64,000 bases of DNA from BPJU01 sp964425225 (GTDB taxonomy: Bacteria > Planctomycetota > Planctomycetia > Pirellulales > Pirellulaceae), in NCBI GenBank assembly GCA_964425225.1, contig CAYRMD010000020.1:3372-67371 (forward strand), in the 5' to 3' direction. Shown one piece after another: positions 43,682 to 51,974 of this stretch. The translations under genes were made by a program, and so were the position numbers. The notes under the pieces are model-generated. The model did no database searches, was not told the DNA's origin, and worked only from the letters and a program-made list of their open reading frames with translations. Numbering within the stretch: position 1 is the stretch's first letter; each line of letters opens with the position of its first letter.

Positions 43682-46600
43682 TCATGGAATTTTTACCGGA
43701 TCGGGTGGGCGACTCGGAAGTCGTCGCGGTTCTTGCTCGATCCTCCGCAAAACCTCGGCAATGGCGCGATCCAATTGAGGATCTTTTCCTTGAATAACCG
43801 ATAACGGATCGTTCTCTACTTCGATATCCGGATCGACTCCGTGTCCCTCGATAATCCATTCACCCGATGGAGCATTCGTCCCTTGAAGCGGCACGAATAC
43901 CTCACCGCCGTCCAGCAGTGGGCCAAGAGTGGTGATACCTACGACCCCACCCCACGTGCGTTTACCGATTAAGGGCCCCAGTCCGGCTTGTCGAAAGCGA
44001 TATGGGAAGATATCCCCATCCGAGGCCGATGTTTCGTTGATCAAGCAGACCATGTGACCATGGAACACGGTGCTCGGATAGGTTCCCGGCTCATCGCTCA
44101 GACTGCCAAAGCGCGTACCCAGGAGTTTATTGTCCAGACGTTCCAGTATCCACTGGGAAACATTGCCACCGCCGTTGGAGCGCACATCGATAATGAGTCC
44201 CTCTTTGCGGATTTGGGGATAGTACCATTTGATAAACTCGTAGATGCCATCGGCACCCATGTCCGGTATGTGCAAATATCCGACACGTCCCCGGGTCGCT
44301 TGGTTAACATATTCGCGATTGGATTGGACCCAATCGTAGTAGAGTAAATTCTCTTCCGAAAAAACCGGCCGGTACGTCACACGCCTGGCTCCTTCCAGCG
44401 TCGGTCGATCGTTGACGGTGAGCGTAATAGGATGCGTCTTATGGCGTAAGAGCCGGTACAGATTGTCCTGCGCTTGCAACTCAACGCCGTCGATCGCCAG
44501 CACATAGTCACCGACGCGAACATCTACGGCAATTTCCGTCAGCGGCGAGCGATACTTTTCTTCTGCATTGTCTCCGCGGAAGATGCGCGCGATGCGATAA
44601 CGTCCTGCATTTTCGTCCAACTCGAACCTGGCTCCAGGTAGTCCCACCTTAGGCCGTGGTGGTATTTCGAAGTCGCCTCCTTGGATGTAGCAGTGGCCCG
44701 CGTTCAACTCGGCGACCATCTCGCCCAGGACATAATTTAAGTCAGATCGGTGGGCGACATGCGGCAATAAGGCACGATATCGATCACCAATGGCTTTCCA
44801 ATCATAACCGTGCATGTTTCTCACATAGAAGAAATCTCGATAACGCCGCCAAACCTCGTCGAAAATAGTTTCCCATTCTTGACGAGGAACGCGGTCTACT
44901 GTTAGCTCCGCCGTCGAGACGTTTTTCTTCTCAGTGGCCTTTGGGCGCACGTCCATCAATAGGAATTGATTGCCCTGTCGAATAAGAAGTTTCTTTCCAT
45001 CCTGAGAAACAACAAATTCGGCACTTCCCTCGTGCAACGTAGACTCCTCTCGCTTTTCCATGTCAAAAACCTGAATTCGTGCCCGCTGATAACCTTCTCG
45101 TCCGTAAAATCGTGCCGACTGGCGAGCGAAGATTAAGTAGCCTTTTACTGCATGCAGGCGACTAATGTTGTCCTCTTCGACCGGCACACGGATAATGCGG
45201 TCGGAAAGTCCATCGAAATCAATGTGAGTTTCCGAGGGTAAGCCGTCTGCGGGTGTCTTGTTATCGACCTGCGTCTCTTTCTTTTCCTGGGTTGGGCCGT
45301 CGGATCCCTGGATTTGTACTTCGTCACTTCGCGCCGGGAACAAATGTGCCACATCGCGGCGCAATGCTAATGCGAGAATCCCGGTATCGCGATTGCCTGC
45401 GTAGTTCCACTCCACGCTGCTTATTTGGGGAGCAAATTGGCGGCGGGATAAGAAAAACAGGTAGTTGCCGTCAGGAGCCCATACCGGGTTCCATTCGTCA
45501 AACCATTCGTCCGTCACGCGGTGTACCATCCCGTGTGTGGCGCTCCAAATGTAAATAGATCCATATTGATTGGCATCGTGAAGAACAAATGCTAGATACT
45601 TGCCGCAGGGGGACCAGGAATAATCACGCAGCAGCCCGTGTCGCTCGTCGGCAATTTCGATCACCGTTTTGTCAGCGAGCGTTACGACATAAAGCTTGCC
45701 GTATCTATCGGATAGGGCGATGCGTTGTCCGTCCGGTGACCACTCGGGCGAAAATAACATTCCCTCGAAGCGGTGTGTTATCTGCTCGGCTGGCGCGCTA
45801 GCGTCTTGTGGGATGATATACAATTGATCTTCCCCCGAGCGGTCCGAGAGGAAGGCTATTCGGCGGCCGTCCGGCGACCAGCGCGCGGCGCGGTCGTGCG
45901 CGTCAGAGGAGTTGGTGAGGTTGCGCGTCGGACCACTCTCAATGGGAGCCGTGAAAACGTCGCCCCGTGCTACAAAAAGTGCCCGCTCTCCCCGGGGGCT
46001 CAAGCCGAATGCCTCGATCTGCTTGTCGGCAGCATATCGACTGGGGCGACGTGCCAGACCGTCGTCCGGGACATGAATATCCAAAGGACGTTCCTCCTTC
46101 GACCGAGTATCGAAAACCACCAGTCTGCCATTCAGCTCGTAGACGATCCATCGCTTGTTGTCGGAGCTTGCCCAGCGTACGTCGTAGAGTTTCGAGTAAG
46201 TTAGCTGTTCGACATCGCCATGGGTGACGTGGTAACGATAAAGATTCAAAGTGCCATCACGGTCCGAAACAAAATAAATATGCTGACCAATCCACATCGG
46301 ATCGCGTTCGGTACGCACACTGTGAGCGATTCGCTCTACTCGATGGGTCGCCAGGTCGAAAATATAGAGGTCCTGAGCCCACCCTCCCTGATAGCGCTTC
46401 CACGTACGAAAATCTCGGAAAAGCGGACTGTATACGAGCTGTTTGCCATCGGGAGAAAAGTCCCCGGCCCCGGATGTGGGCATCGGTAAGCGCCGCGGCA
46501 ACCCTCCCTCGCGGCTCACCACGTATAAAGCCGATTCGGTTCGCCCGCCATCGGCATCCCGAAGCGATCGAAACAGAATTCCTTTACCATCCGGTGTCCA

Positions 46601-47005
46601 ACCATAGACTTGATTGTCGTACCCCCAGCGAGGAGCTAAGGGGCCCCGAGCAGGGTAGTAGGTCAATTGCCGCGGTTCGCCTCCTTCGGCCGGTATTACG
46701 TACACCTGTTCGTCGCCATCGTATTGACCCGTAAATGCGATCCATTTACCATCCGGCGAGAATTTCGGGAAAAGTTCCTGGCCGGGGTGAGCGGTCAACC
46801 TGACGGCAGTGCCGCCTCGAGCCGACGCGCGCCAAAGGTCCCCACCATAACAAAACACCACCTGGTTACCGTGAATATCCGGAAACCGAAGCAACAACGT
46901 TTGACTCCAGAGCCGTACCTCTGTCGCCACCAATAACAAAGGCACACCAAGAAACCACCATCGGCACGACATCGTCCAAGTCCACATCAATCTAGGCTGA
47001 ACCAC
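43682..47005 (-). CDS. Tricorn-type protease (beta-propellers, PDZ, S41 serine protease)
   Basis: This is a 1107-aa exported protein. GTG 47005 is chosen because GGGGAGG lies 8 bases upstream. A signal segment (WWFLGVPLLLVATEV) precedes two WD40/PD40 propellers over about 40-560 (GQELFPKFSPDGKWIAFTG, AARWSPDGRRIAFLSDRSGEDQLY, FSPEWSPDGQRIALSDRYG). Next are a Tricorn C1-like helical region (HGYDWKAIGDRYRALLP carries the catalytic-His segment), a PDZ domain (YRSPLTEIAVDVRVGDYVLAIDGVEL) and the S41 core: GLIIDVRSNGGG, NETSASDGDIFPY with the nucleophile Ser followed by Asp, and KRTWGGVVG. Tricorn degrades oligopeptides made by the proteasome. A signal-bearing form probably degrades extracytoplasmic peptides. 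Length and domain order match the planctomycete group. Confidence 0.9.
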   Translation of the reverse strand: MVQPRLMWTWTMSCRWWFLGVPLLLVATEVRLWSQTLLLRFPDIHGNQVVFCYGGDLWRASARGGTAVRLTAHPGQELFPKFSPDGKWIAFTGQYDGDEQVYVIPAEGGEPRQLTYYPARGPLAPRWGYDNQVYGWTPDGKGILFRSLRDADGGRTESALYVVSREGGLPRRLPMPTSGAGDFSPDGKQLVYSPLFRDFRTWKRYQGGWAQDLYIFDLATHRVERIAHSVRTERDPMWIGQHIYFVSDRDGTLNLYRYHVTHGDVEQLTYSKLYDVRWASSDNKRWIVYELNGRLVVFDTRSKEERPLDIHVPDDGLARRPSRYAADKQIEAFGLSPRGERALFVARGDVFTAPIESGPTRNLTNSSDAHDRAARWSPDGRRIAFLSDRSGEDQLYIIPQDASAPAEQITHRFEGMLFSPEWSPDGQRIALSDRYGKLYVVTLADKTVIEIADERHGLLRDYSWSPCGKYLAFVLHDANQYGSIYIWSATHGMVHRVTDEWFDEWNPVWAPDGNYLFFLSRRQFAPQISSVEWNYAGNRDTGILALALRRDVAHLFPARSDEVQIQGSDGPTQEKKETQVDNKTPADGLPSETHIDFDGLSDRIIRVPVEEDNISRLHAVKGYLIFARQSARFYGREGYQRARIQVFDMEKREESTLHEGSAEFVVSQDGKKLLIRQGNQFLLMDVRPKATEKKNVSTAELTVDRVPRQEWETIFDEVWRRYRDFFYVRNMHGYDWKAIGDRYRALLPHVAHRSDLNYVLGEMVAELNAGHCYIQGGDFEIPPRPKVGLPGARFELDENAGRYRIARIFRGDNAEEKYRSPLTEIAVDVRVGDYVLAIDGVELQAQDNLYRLLRHKTHPITLTVNDRPTLEGARRVTYRPVFSEENLLYYDWVQSNREYVNQATRGRVGYLHIPDMGADGIYEFIKWYYPQIRKEGLIIDVRSNGGGNVSQWILERLDNKLLGTRFGSLSDEPGTYPSTVFHGHMVCLINETSASDGDIFPYRFRQAGLGPLIGKRTWGGVVGITTLGPLLDGGEVFVPLQGTNAPSGEWIIEGHGVDPDIEVENDPLSVIQGKDPQLDRAIAEVLRRIEQEPRRLPSRPPDPVKIP

Positions 47006-47340
47006 CGATCACGCCTCCCCACAGTATGACCACTCGGTGCACCATGAAGACCAACATCTTTGAACACAGCCCATTGTAGTTACCGTGCCGGAATGGAACC
47101 ACTCGCGTACAGTACGTGTAGGTATACACAACGGTGCAGAATGAACATCCCACACAGACCGTCGCGACTCACTCAGCAAGCGCGTTTTCGGCGACGTCAT
47201 TTGGCACAAATCGACCGTGTAGCGCGCAAAAAAACAGCCGGCACAATAGCCGGCTGTTTGCGCCAGCGAATTAAAGATTCTGGCGGCGTCGTGGGCCCGG
47301 TCAACCCTATGACGACTTCCAAGCTTACGGCAGCATCAAC
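47006..47340. other. Intergenic region with terminator, between two leftward genes
   Basis: It holds the intrinsic terminator at 47228-47259 for the upstream operon and the GTG-initiated start of the Tricorn-type gene with its ribosome-binding site. Small plus-strand frames here run into antisense of the repeat protein and are not called. Confidence 0.55.
47228..47259 (-). terminator. Intrinsic terminator of the ECF operon
   Basis: Read leftwards, AAACAGCCGGC-TATTGT-GCCGGCTGTTT forms an 11-bp perfect stem with a 6-base loop, followed by a run of T. It sits about 82 bp after the stop codon of the repeat-protein gene. Confidence 0.9.
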
Positions 47341-48597
47341 TCAGACACCATCACGGTCAGGCCGCCCTGAAGGGCGAAACTCGTCTCGCCCCTCGGGTCG
47401 CGGTCGCTCTCCCTCGCGTACTTCAAGTCGCGGTCGGTCGCCTTCACGTGCATCGGGTCGCGGCCGCTCTTCGTGTCGGGCTTCCGGTCGCCTTTGATCC
47501 CCTTGATGGGCTTCGGGCCGTGGCTGATCACCGTGGCGCGCTTCGGGTCGCGGTCGGTCGCCTTCGCGCGCCTCATGTCGCGGTCGCTCGCCCTGGCCTG
47601 CTTCGGGTCGCGGTCGCGCCGCAGGATGAACTTCACCGTTGAATGGATCCGAAAATGCTGGTTGCGGCACGAGTGGGGTGCTAGGTGTACCGAACCCAGG
47701 CTCGTGCGGCAAAGTTCCCAAGCCTGGCAGCGGAGACGGCCCTATCGTCGAACGTGCTCCCGGGGCTGGGGCCGGATAAGACGTGGATGGAGCGGGACTG
47801 TAAGGAGGTGACGGTATCGTCTGACCTGGGATACCTTGCGAAGGGATCGCTTCTATTCCCCCGCCTAGTCCGTAACCGCTCAGCGGTGGAAACCCCTGTC
47901 CTAGTGGTTGAAAACCTGTGGGGGGCGAGAAGCCAACTTGACCCGGCAGCGGATCCGCTCTCCATCCTAGTCCGGAATCGCTCGGCGGTGAAAACTGGGT
48001 CGGCTGCCCCATTGGCGACGTTGGCCCCAAAAAGGGCGATGTTGCAGCCGGTCCCGGCGGTGCTGCGGGCGGCCCTCCGCGACGCAATTCCGATTCGATG
48101 CGTTTTAAGCGTTCTAGGATTTCGCCGAGTCGTCTCTCGATACGCTCCAGTTGCTCGGCAACAGGGGCGGGGTGTCCAAAGTCACGTGGCGGAGTCGGGC
48201 GATCCGGAAGCTCGATCGGGCTGCGTGGAGTAAAGGGACGGTCTGGAGGCCCTACCGGGGCGCGCGGCGGAACGGGACGGTCCGGCGGACCAACCGGCCG
48301 CCGCCCGGCTGATGGTCGATCGCGGCGATGGTTATCTTCGTCATCATCGTCGTCGTCCTGCGCGTCATCGCGTTCACGTACGGCAGCGACTGCCGGACGC
48401 GGGCGCTCGGCCGAGGCACCATCCGCTCGGGTACCGCGCGGCGCGGGCCGATCGTCATCCTCGTCGTCACCTTTAGTTCGGTTGTCGAGCTGTACCCCGG
48501 TCAACAGTTTGGCCTCCTGTAGGGGTTCGTCCGCGACAGTTGTTTGTCCTGACGCCGCAGCTATCACCGCCAGGAAAGCGATGGCGTACCACCTCAT
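47341..48597 (-). CDS. Secreted Pro/Arg-rich protein with eight decapeptide repeats, last gene of ECF operon
   Basis: This is a 418-aa low-complexity protein. The ATG at 48597 is set by AAAGGAG 6 bases upstream; the ATG at 48603 touches the ribosome-binding site. A signal peptide (MRWYAIAFLAVIAAASGQTTVA) is followed by acidic and Arg/Pro segments (DDEDDDRPAP, ERDDAQDDDDDDEDNHRRDRP) and proline-rich PPDRPVPPRAP-type repeats. A short coiled coil follows at about 148-180 (VAEQLERIERRLGEILERLKRIESEL), then a long Pro/Gly region. Residues about 328-406 carry eight copies of a ten-residue unit, RPRPEAREGD and variants, before the tail FRPSGRPDRDGV. No enzyme motif is seen. Export to the periplasm is inferred, and the mixed-charge repeats suggest binding to wall or outer-membrane polymers. 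Function unknown. Confidence 0.75.
   Translation of the reverse strand: MRWYAIAFLAVIAAASGQTTVADEPLQEAKLLTGVQLDNRTKGDDEDDDRPAPRGTRADGASAERPRPAVAAVRERDDAQDDDDDDEDNHRRDRPSAGRRPVGPPDRPVPPRAPVGPPDRPFTPRSPIELPDRPTPPRDFGHPAPVAEQLERIERRLGEILERLKRIESELRRGGPPAAPPGPAATSPFLGPTSPMGQPTQFSPPSDSGLGWRADPLPGQVGFSPPTGFQPLGQGFPPLSGYGLGGGIEAIPSQGIPGQTIPSPPYSPAPSTSYPAPAPGARSTIGPSPLPGLGTLPHEPGFGTPSTPLVPQPAFSDPFNGEVHPAARPRPEAGQGERPRHEAREGDRPRPEARHGDQPRPEAHQGDQRRPEARHEERPRPDAREGDRPRLEVREGERPRPEGRDEFRPSGRPDRDGV
47380..47616 (-). repeat. Eight tandem 30-bp coding repeats (RPRPEAREGD-type decapeptide)
   Basis: The protein units in order are RPRPEAGQGE, RPRHEAREGD, RPRPEARHGD, QPRPEAHQGD, QRRPEARHEE, RPRPDAREGD, RPRLEVREGE and RPRPEGRDE. 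The last is one residue short. DNA identity between units is lower than protein similarity, so they are not newly expanded. The antisense strand is also open across this array because of its skewed composition. Confidence 0.9.
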
Positions 48598-48710
48598 ACT
48601 CATCTCCTTTCACAAAAAACGCATTTCGCAAAAACAAGCACATCCAAGACACCTCCCGTTTCAACGCTGGCATCCACGGGCGTCATGGACGGGCGAAGCT
48701 GTCCTGAACG

Positions 48711-49544
48711 TCAAAAATCTATCAGCGGTTGTTCGCTCGTTAATTCGTTCACGCGGCGGTCAATCAGTTCCTGCTTTGCTGCCTCGCGACGCTCCACTGT
48801 TTCACGTGTTCGTGCCATTTCTTCTTCGAATCGTTTGAGCTGCAGGCGACGGCGTTGTTGGCGAATTTCAAAATGTTCGGCGACAAGGTCGCGAAGTTCA
48901 ACAAGCCAATTCTCGCGATCCTTAGGAGCCGCCTCGCGAATCTGCGCTGCTAGAGCCTGAGTCAGCCGCTCGTACTCGAAATCCGCCAAGTACAACCTAT
49001 ACAGCTCCGGGTCCAGCCGCTGTAGGCGTTCCCAACTGTCCGCAGCCATGTCAGGTACCCGATAATGCGGCGGGAGTCCAGCCGACTGGCTTCCAACGTC
49101 CCTACCCGGGACAGAACCAGGTTCTGGTACGAAGCTTGGCCTGTCGATAAGTCCCGGTGGGTTGACGCCCGGTGATATAGGTGGCAGTCCAAAGGGAGCG
49201 TCCGGCGATGGCACACCGGTTCTGGGCACGGGAGGCGCGTCAGGTTGTCGGCGAAACTCACCGTTCGGCGGTCGCTTGAAATCCTCTGGCGCTACGGGAC
49301 GCATCGGCGACCGATCACGCGGTGGAGCGTCGGGACGATTGCCTCGCCCCATCGGTTGGGACTCATCGCCGCGTCTTGCCTCGGGGCGCTCTTGTCCCTG
49401 CTCGGCCGCCACCGCCTTTCGTTCTGACTCGGACTTGCGTTCGTCTCCAGGGCGTTCGCTTCTAGGGACCACGTCTTGGGCATATATGCACGGAATGCCG
49501 AAAAAAAGCAAGCTAGCCGCAAGCAGATAACTAGGTCGCGACAT
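48711..49544 (-). CDS. Secreted Pro-rich protein with C-terminal charged coiled coil, ECF operon
   Basis: This is a 277-aa protein; GGAG precedes the ATG at 49544 by about 9 bases. The signal peptide (YLLAASLLFFGIPCIYAQD) is followed by a mixed-charge region with one copy of the neighbour's repeat (ERPEARRGDE near residue 52). A Pro-rich stretch follows (about 65-160), then a highly helical, charged domain from about 165 to the end (WERLQRLDPELYRLYLADFE, HFEIRQQRRRLQLKRFEEEM). This last domain resembles a helical region I associate with planctomycete ECF-sigma gene neighbourhoods, and is loosely reminiscent of Spy/CnrX-type periplasmic sensors, but no family is confirmed. A sensing or envelope-structural role is inferred from its place between the candidate anti-sigma gene and the repeat protein. 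Confidence 0.7.
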   Translation of the reverse strand: MSRPSYLLAASLLFFGIPCIYAQDVVPRSERPGDERKSESERKAVAAEQGQERPEARRGDESQPMGRGNRPDAPPRDRSPMRPVAPEDFKRPPNGEFRRQPDAPPVPRTGVPSPDAPFGLPPISPGVNPPGLIDRPSFVPEPGSVPGRDVGSQSAGLPPHYRVPDMAADSWERLQRLDPELYRLYLADFEYERLTQALAAQIREAAPKDRENWLVELRDLVAEHFEIRQQRRRLQLKRFEEEMARTRETVERREAAKQELIDRRVNELTSEQPLIDF

Positions 49545-49660
49545 GACTAGAAGCTCCCTTGAGCCAGAGATCTTTCGTTATTGCATGGCATGTCTCATTT
49601 TCTCCCGACAGTTTTTTACCCGATAGGCCCTTGAGGCCAGGATTTTTTCCCACGGCGCTC

Positions 49661-50371
49661 TCAAAAGGCAGTCGATGCAAGTTCTTCGTTTAACATTTGC
49701 AAACGGTGCATTACCGGCCAGTCGTGGGCCAAGTCCATCGAGCCGCTTAAGCTTGCCAATTCGACTGCAGCCCAATCGAGCGATGCATCGATGGCAGCTT
49801 CACTTTGCCAGCTATCGCCCGACGTGCCGTCAGCCAAAGACTCGACTGCCGCGGGCGAGTTGGTGCCAAGATTGCTGTCAATGTCCGAAAGTGAACGGCT
49901 CATTGTTGTGTCATTCACGGATTGCTGGGGGTGACCCGGATGGGCAACGGTTGTCATTGTTCTTGTGTTTGGCCAACTGATTAGCTCTCCGGTTGTTGCC
50001 CACAGTAGAGCCAAGCCAATTACCACTGTCGCAGCCGTTGTTGCCAATAAGAGGTAACACCGCGGGGCATGACAAGCGGCTTGCGCTTTGGCTCGCTCGG
50101 TTTCCTGGGAAACCTGAATCGACCCGGGAACAACATGATGGACGTCTATCGGAAGCGTAACTTGCTCCATGAGTTCGCACCAAAACTGCCAGCATTCCTC
50201 GTCAGGGGGCGCATCGTTTGGTTGCTGATCGGCACGTGTAATATGCCAGTTCAGTAGCTCTTCAGAAAGTTGCTCAGAAGAAAACACATCGGGCTGATCC
50301 GAGGTGGGGATCTGGTACTCGGGATCGGACCGTTCCGTTGGTTGATGGATGCCAGTTGATCGGAGGCTCAT
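49661..50371 (-). CDS. Single-pass membrane protein overlapping the ECF sigma gene, candidate anti-sigma factor
   Basis: This is a 236-aa protein. Its ATG at 50371 overlaps the sigma factor stop as ATGA, indicating translational coupling. Residues about 1-103 are cytosolic and acidic at the front, and one transmembrane helix lies at about 104-128 (YLLLATTAATVVIGLALLWA). The rest is a soluble Ser/Thr/Asp-rich tail ending in VMHRLQMLNEELAS. The classical zinc-binding anti-sigma motif (HxxxCxxC) is not present; the N-terminal part only has CWQFWC. The call as anti-sigma factor therefore rests on gene order, topology and coupling, not on a recognised domain. It could alternatively be a membrane scaffold for the two secreted proteins. 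Confidence 0.6.
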   Translation of the reverse strand: MSLRSTGIHQPTERSDPEYQIPTSDQPDVFSSEQLSEELLNWHITRADQQPNDAPPDEECWQFWCELMEQVTLPIDVHHVVPGSIQVSQETERAKAQAACHAPRCYLLLATTAATVVIGLALLWATTGELISWPNTRTMTTVAHPGHPQQSVNDTTMSRSLSDIDSNLGTNSPAAVESLADGTSGDSWQSEAAIDASLDWAAVELASLSGSMDLAHDWPVMHRLQMLNEELASTAF

Positions 50372-50883
50372 GGGGCAAACTCCGCCAGCAGTTTCCGCAA
50401 ATTCTTCAATCCTCGATGGCAGTGGCTCAATACGGTGTTGAGCGGCAGATCCATATGTGCTGCAATCTCAGCAAACGACATTTGGCCAAAGTAGCGCAGC
50501 AGCAGTACTCGGCGTTGCAAGGCTGTTAATTGATCCAGGGCTTGCCTAACGGCGCTACATGCCTCGTCTTGTTCGCATCGATTGGCCGGGTCATCGCGCC
50601 ACTGCCCCAACCCCGGCAAATCGTCTTCTGGGAGCGGCGTTTGGCGCTGAAATGAACGCAGTCGGTCAACCACCAGGCGGTCGGCGATTCGGATTAAATA
50701 GGCACGGGGACTCCCCATCTCCTGATACCGATCCCATTGCTCCCAGCACCGCCGGAAGAGCTCCTGCACCAGGTCATCGGCTTCGTGCCCATCGCGCAGT
50801 GCGGCCCACGTGTAGGCCCTCACCGCAGGGCCGTGCTCCTTTACCCATTCAGTAAAACGGGTTAGCCGGTCGGGCGCATCCAT
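50368..50883 (-). CDS. ECF-type RNA polymerase sigma factor
   Basis: This is a 171-aa protein. The ATG at 50883 is chosen over a TTG at 50916; GGGGAG lies somewhat far (13 bases) upstream, so the start is moderately certain. Region 2 covers about residues 12-80: AYTWAALRDGHEADDLVQELFRRCWE is the region 2.2-2.3 signature and GSPRAYLIRIADRLVVDRLR is region 2.4, which reads the -10 box. A linker (ECF factors lack region 3) leads to region 4: ALDQLTALQRRVLLLRYFGQMSFAEIAAHMDLPLNTVLSH is the helix-turn-helix that reads the -35 box. It heads the four-gene unit, and such sigma factors usually control their own operon. Confidence 0.93.
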   Translation of the reverse strand: MDAPDRLTRFTEWVKEHGPAVRAYTWAALRDGHEADDLVQELFRRCWEQWDRYQEMGSPRAYLIRIADRLVVDRLRSFQRQTPLPEDDLPGLGQWRDDPANRCEQDEACSAVRQALDQLTALQRRVLLLRYFGQMSFAEIAAHMDLPLNTVLSHCHRGLKNLRKLLAEFAP

Positions 50884-51454
50884 AGCGACGTTGCGACTCC
50901 CCTGTTGCCACAACAAAAAACGGTACTGGAGTCCATTTTATTGCACCCGTATCGATCATACTAAGCCCGATTGTTGTCGAATTAGGACTGTGGGGCCTTT
51001 GAATTCAACGCAAAACGGCTAAGGCGCAGAGGCGCTGTGACATGATGGGGGTACCGTAATTACGTCCTTGTGTGTCGGTCTTACTTGCAGAGGTGGGACC
51101 CTGTAGCTTGGCGAGCTATTATCCAACCTTAGCTTTTCTCCGCACTAAGATATGACATGGTACATGGTCGTCCCGTGGATTTGTGTCGCGAGGCAGGATC
51201 AAGCAACAGCCTGAGAGAGCGGCAACTGTTAGGTAGTGGCGTCGCCTGTTGTAGTTTCGACGCACCGAACTATCGAGCAGCGAAAACGTGAACGAGGAAA
51301 GCGTTTTCTTTATGCAGCGGTTACGAATCCACTCAGCTACTGGAATGCTGGCAATTGGCTCCCATGCACCGCAATTGAATGCCTAGCGGGCTTTCTCGGT
51401 TTGACTCGATTTATTGGATGTGGGTTTAGAGTGCCAGAACTTGGTGTCGACTCA
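50884..51454. other. 571-bp region between arsC and the sigma gene, with type B repeat
   Basis: The promoter of the sigma-factor operon should lie in the right part next to 50883, but no clear boxes were assigned. A well-preserved type B copy lies at 51006-51038. No gene is seen; the plus-strand frame from 51236 mainly runs antisense to arsC. Confidence 0.5.
51006..51038 (+). repeat. Type B intergenic repeat
   Basis: CAACGCAAAACGGCTAAGGC followed by GCAGAGGCGCTGT matches type B copies elsewhere. Confidence 0.65.
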
Positions 51455-51931
51455 CTATTTAACAGGGTTTACCGGGTTATCCTCGAGCCAGTTCGGCAGT
51501 TTTTCCACCATGAGTCGAATGGCGTCTCGCACGCGGCGATAATGATCCAAAGCTCGTTCTCGACTGAGCTCCCCTGCGGCAAGACGCGGAGGGTCCTCGA
51601 ATGGCATATGTATAACTCGCGAGGCACCGGGTACGCTCGGGCAGGCCTGTGCCGCATTATCGCAAAGTGTCACGACAAGGTCGAAATTCTCAACCGGCAG
51701 TTGGTTCAGCGTCTTGCTTGCCTGGCCCCTAATGTCGACACCTGCCTCGCGCATTACCGCGACAGCGTCCGGATTCAAGCCGTATGCCGCGGTACCTGCC
51801 GAATAGGCCTCTATCGACTGGCCGTATAAGTGCCTGACCCAACCTTCTGCCATTTGGCTACGGCAGGAATTGCCAGTACATAGGAACAAGACTCTGGGCT
51901 TTCGAGCTGCTTGCCTCGATTCGGAAGTCAT
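51455..51931 (-). CDS. arsC: Thioredoxin-coupled arsenate reductase / low-molecular-weight phosphatase
   Basis: This 158-aa cytoplasmic enzyme starts at ATG 51931. The P-loop LCTGNSCRSQMAEG contains the nucleophile Cys and the Ser-Arg phosphate cradle. LVVTLCDNAAQACP supplies the two further cysteines, seven residues apart, as in the thioredoxin-linked ArsC of Staphylococcus. The acidic catalytic Asp is in HMPFEDPPRL. It reduces arsenate to arsenite; an arsenite pump is not in the window. The ArsC call rather than plain tyrosine phosphatase rests on the extra cysteine pair. It starts 43 bp after a sulfatase gene and may ride on its transcript. Confidence 0.9.
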   Translation of the reverse strand: MTSESRQAARKPRVLFLCTGNSCRSQMAEGWVRHLYGQSIEAYSAGTAAYGLNPDAVAVMREAGVDIRGQASKTLNQLPVENFDLVVTLCDNAAQACPSVPGASRVIHMPFEDPPRLAAGELSRERALDHYRRVRDAIRLMVEKLPNWLEDNPVNPVK

Positions 51932-51974
51932 CGCACGGCCGCCTGTCTCTCGGTAGCTTCGAATACTAACACCG

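Noticed and set aside
47380..47616. CRISPR array or direct-repeat locus
   Set aside because: The 30-bp repeats are coding, contiguous and lack spacers; they encode a decapeptide repeat.
47060..48838. Long plus-strand frames rich in Ser/Arg (RGRSPSRASGRGRS-like)
   Set aside because: They are antisense to the two secreted repeat proteins and stay open only because of the repeats' skewed composition. No ribosome-binding site or signal.
51236..51829. Plus-strand frame of 197 residues
   Set aside because: It runs antisense to arsC, whose minus-strand motifs (CTGNSCRS) are unmistakable.
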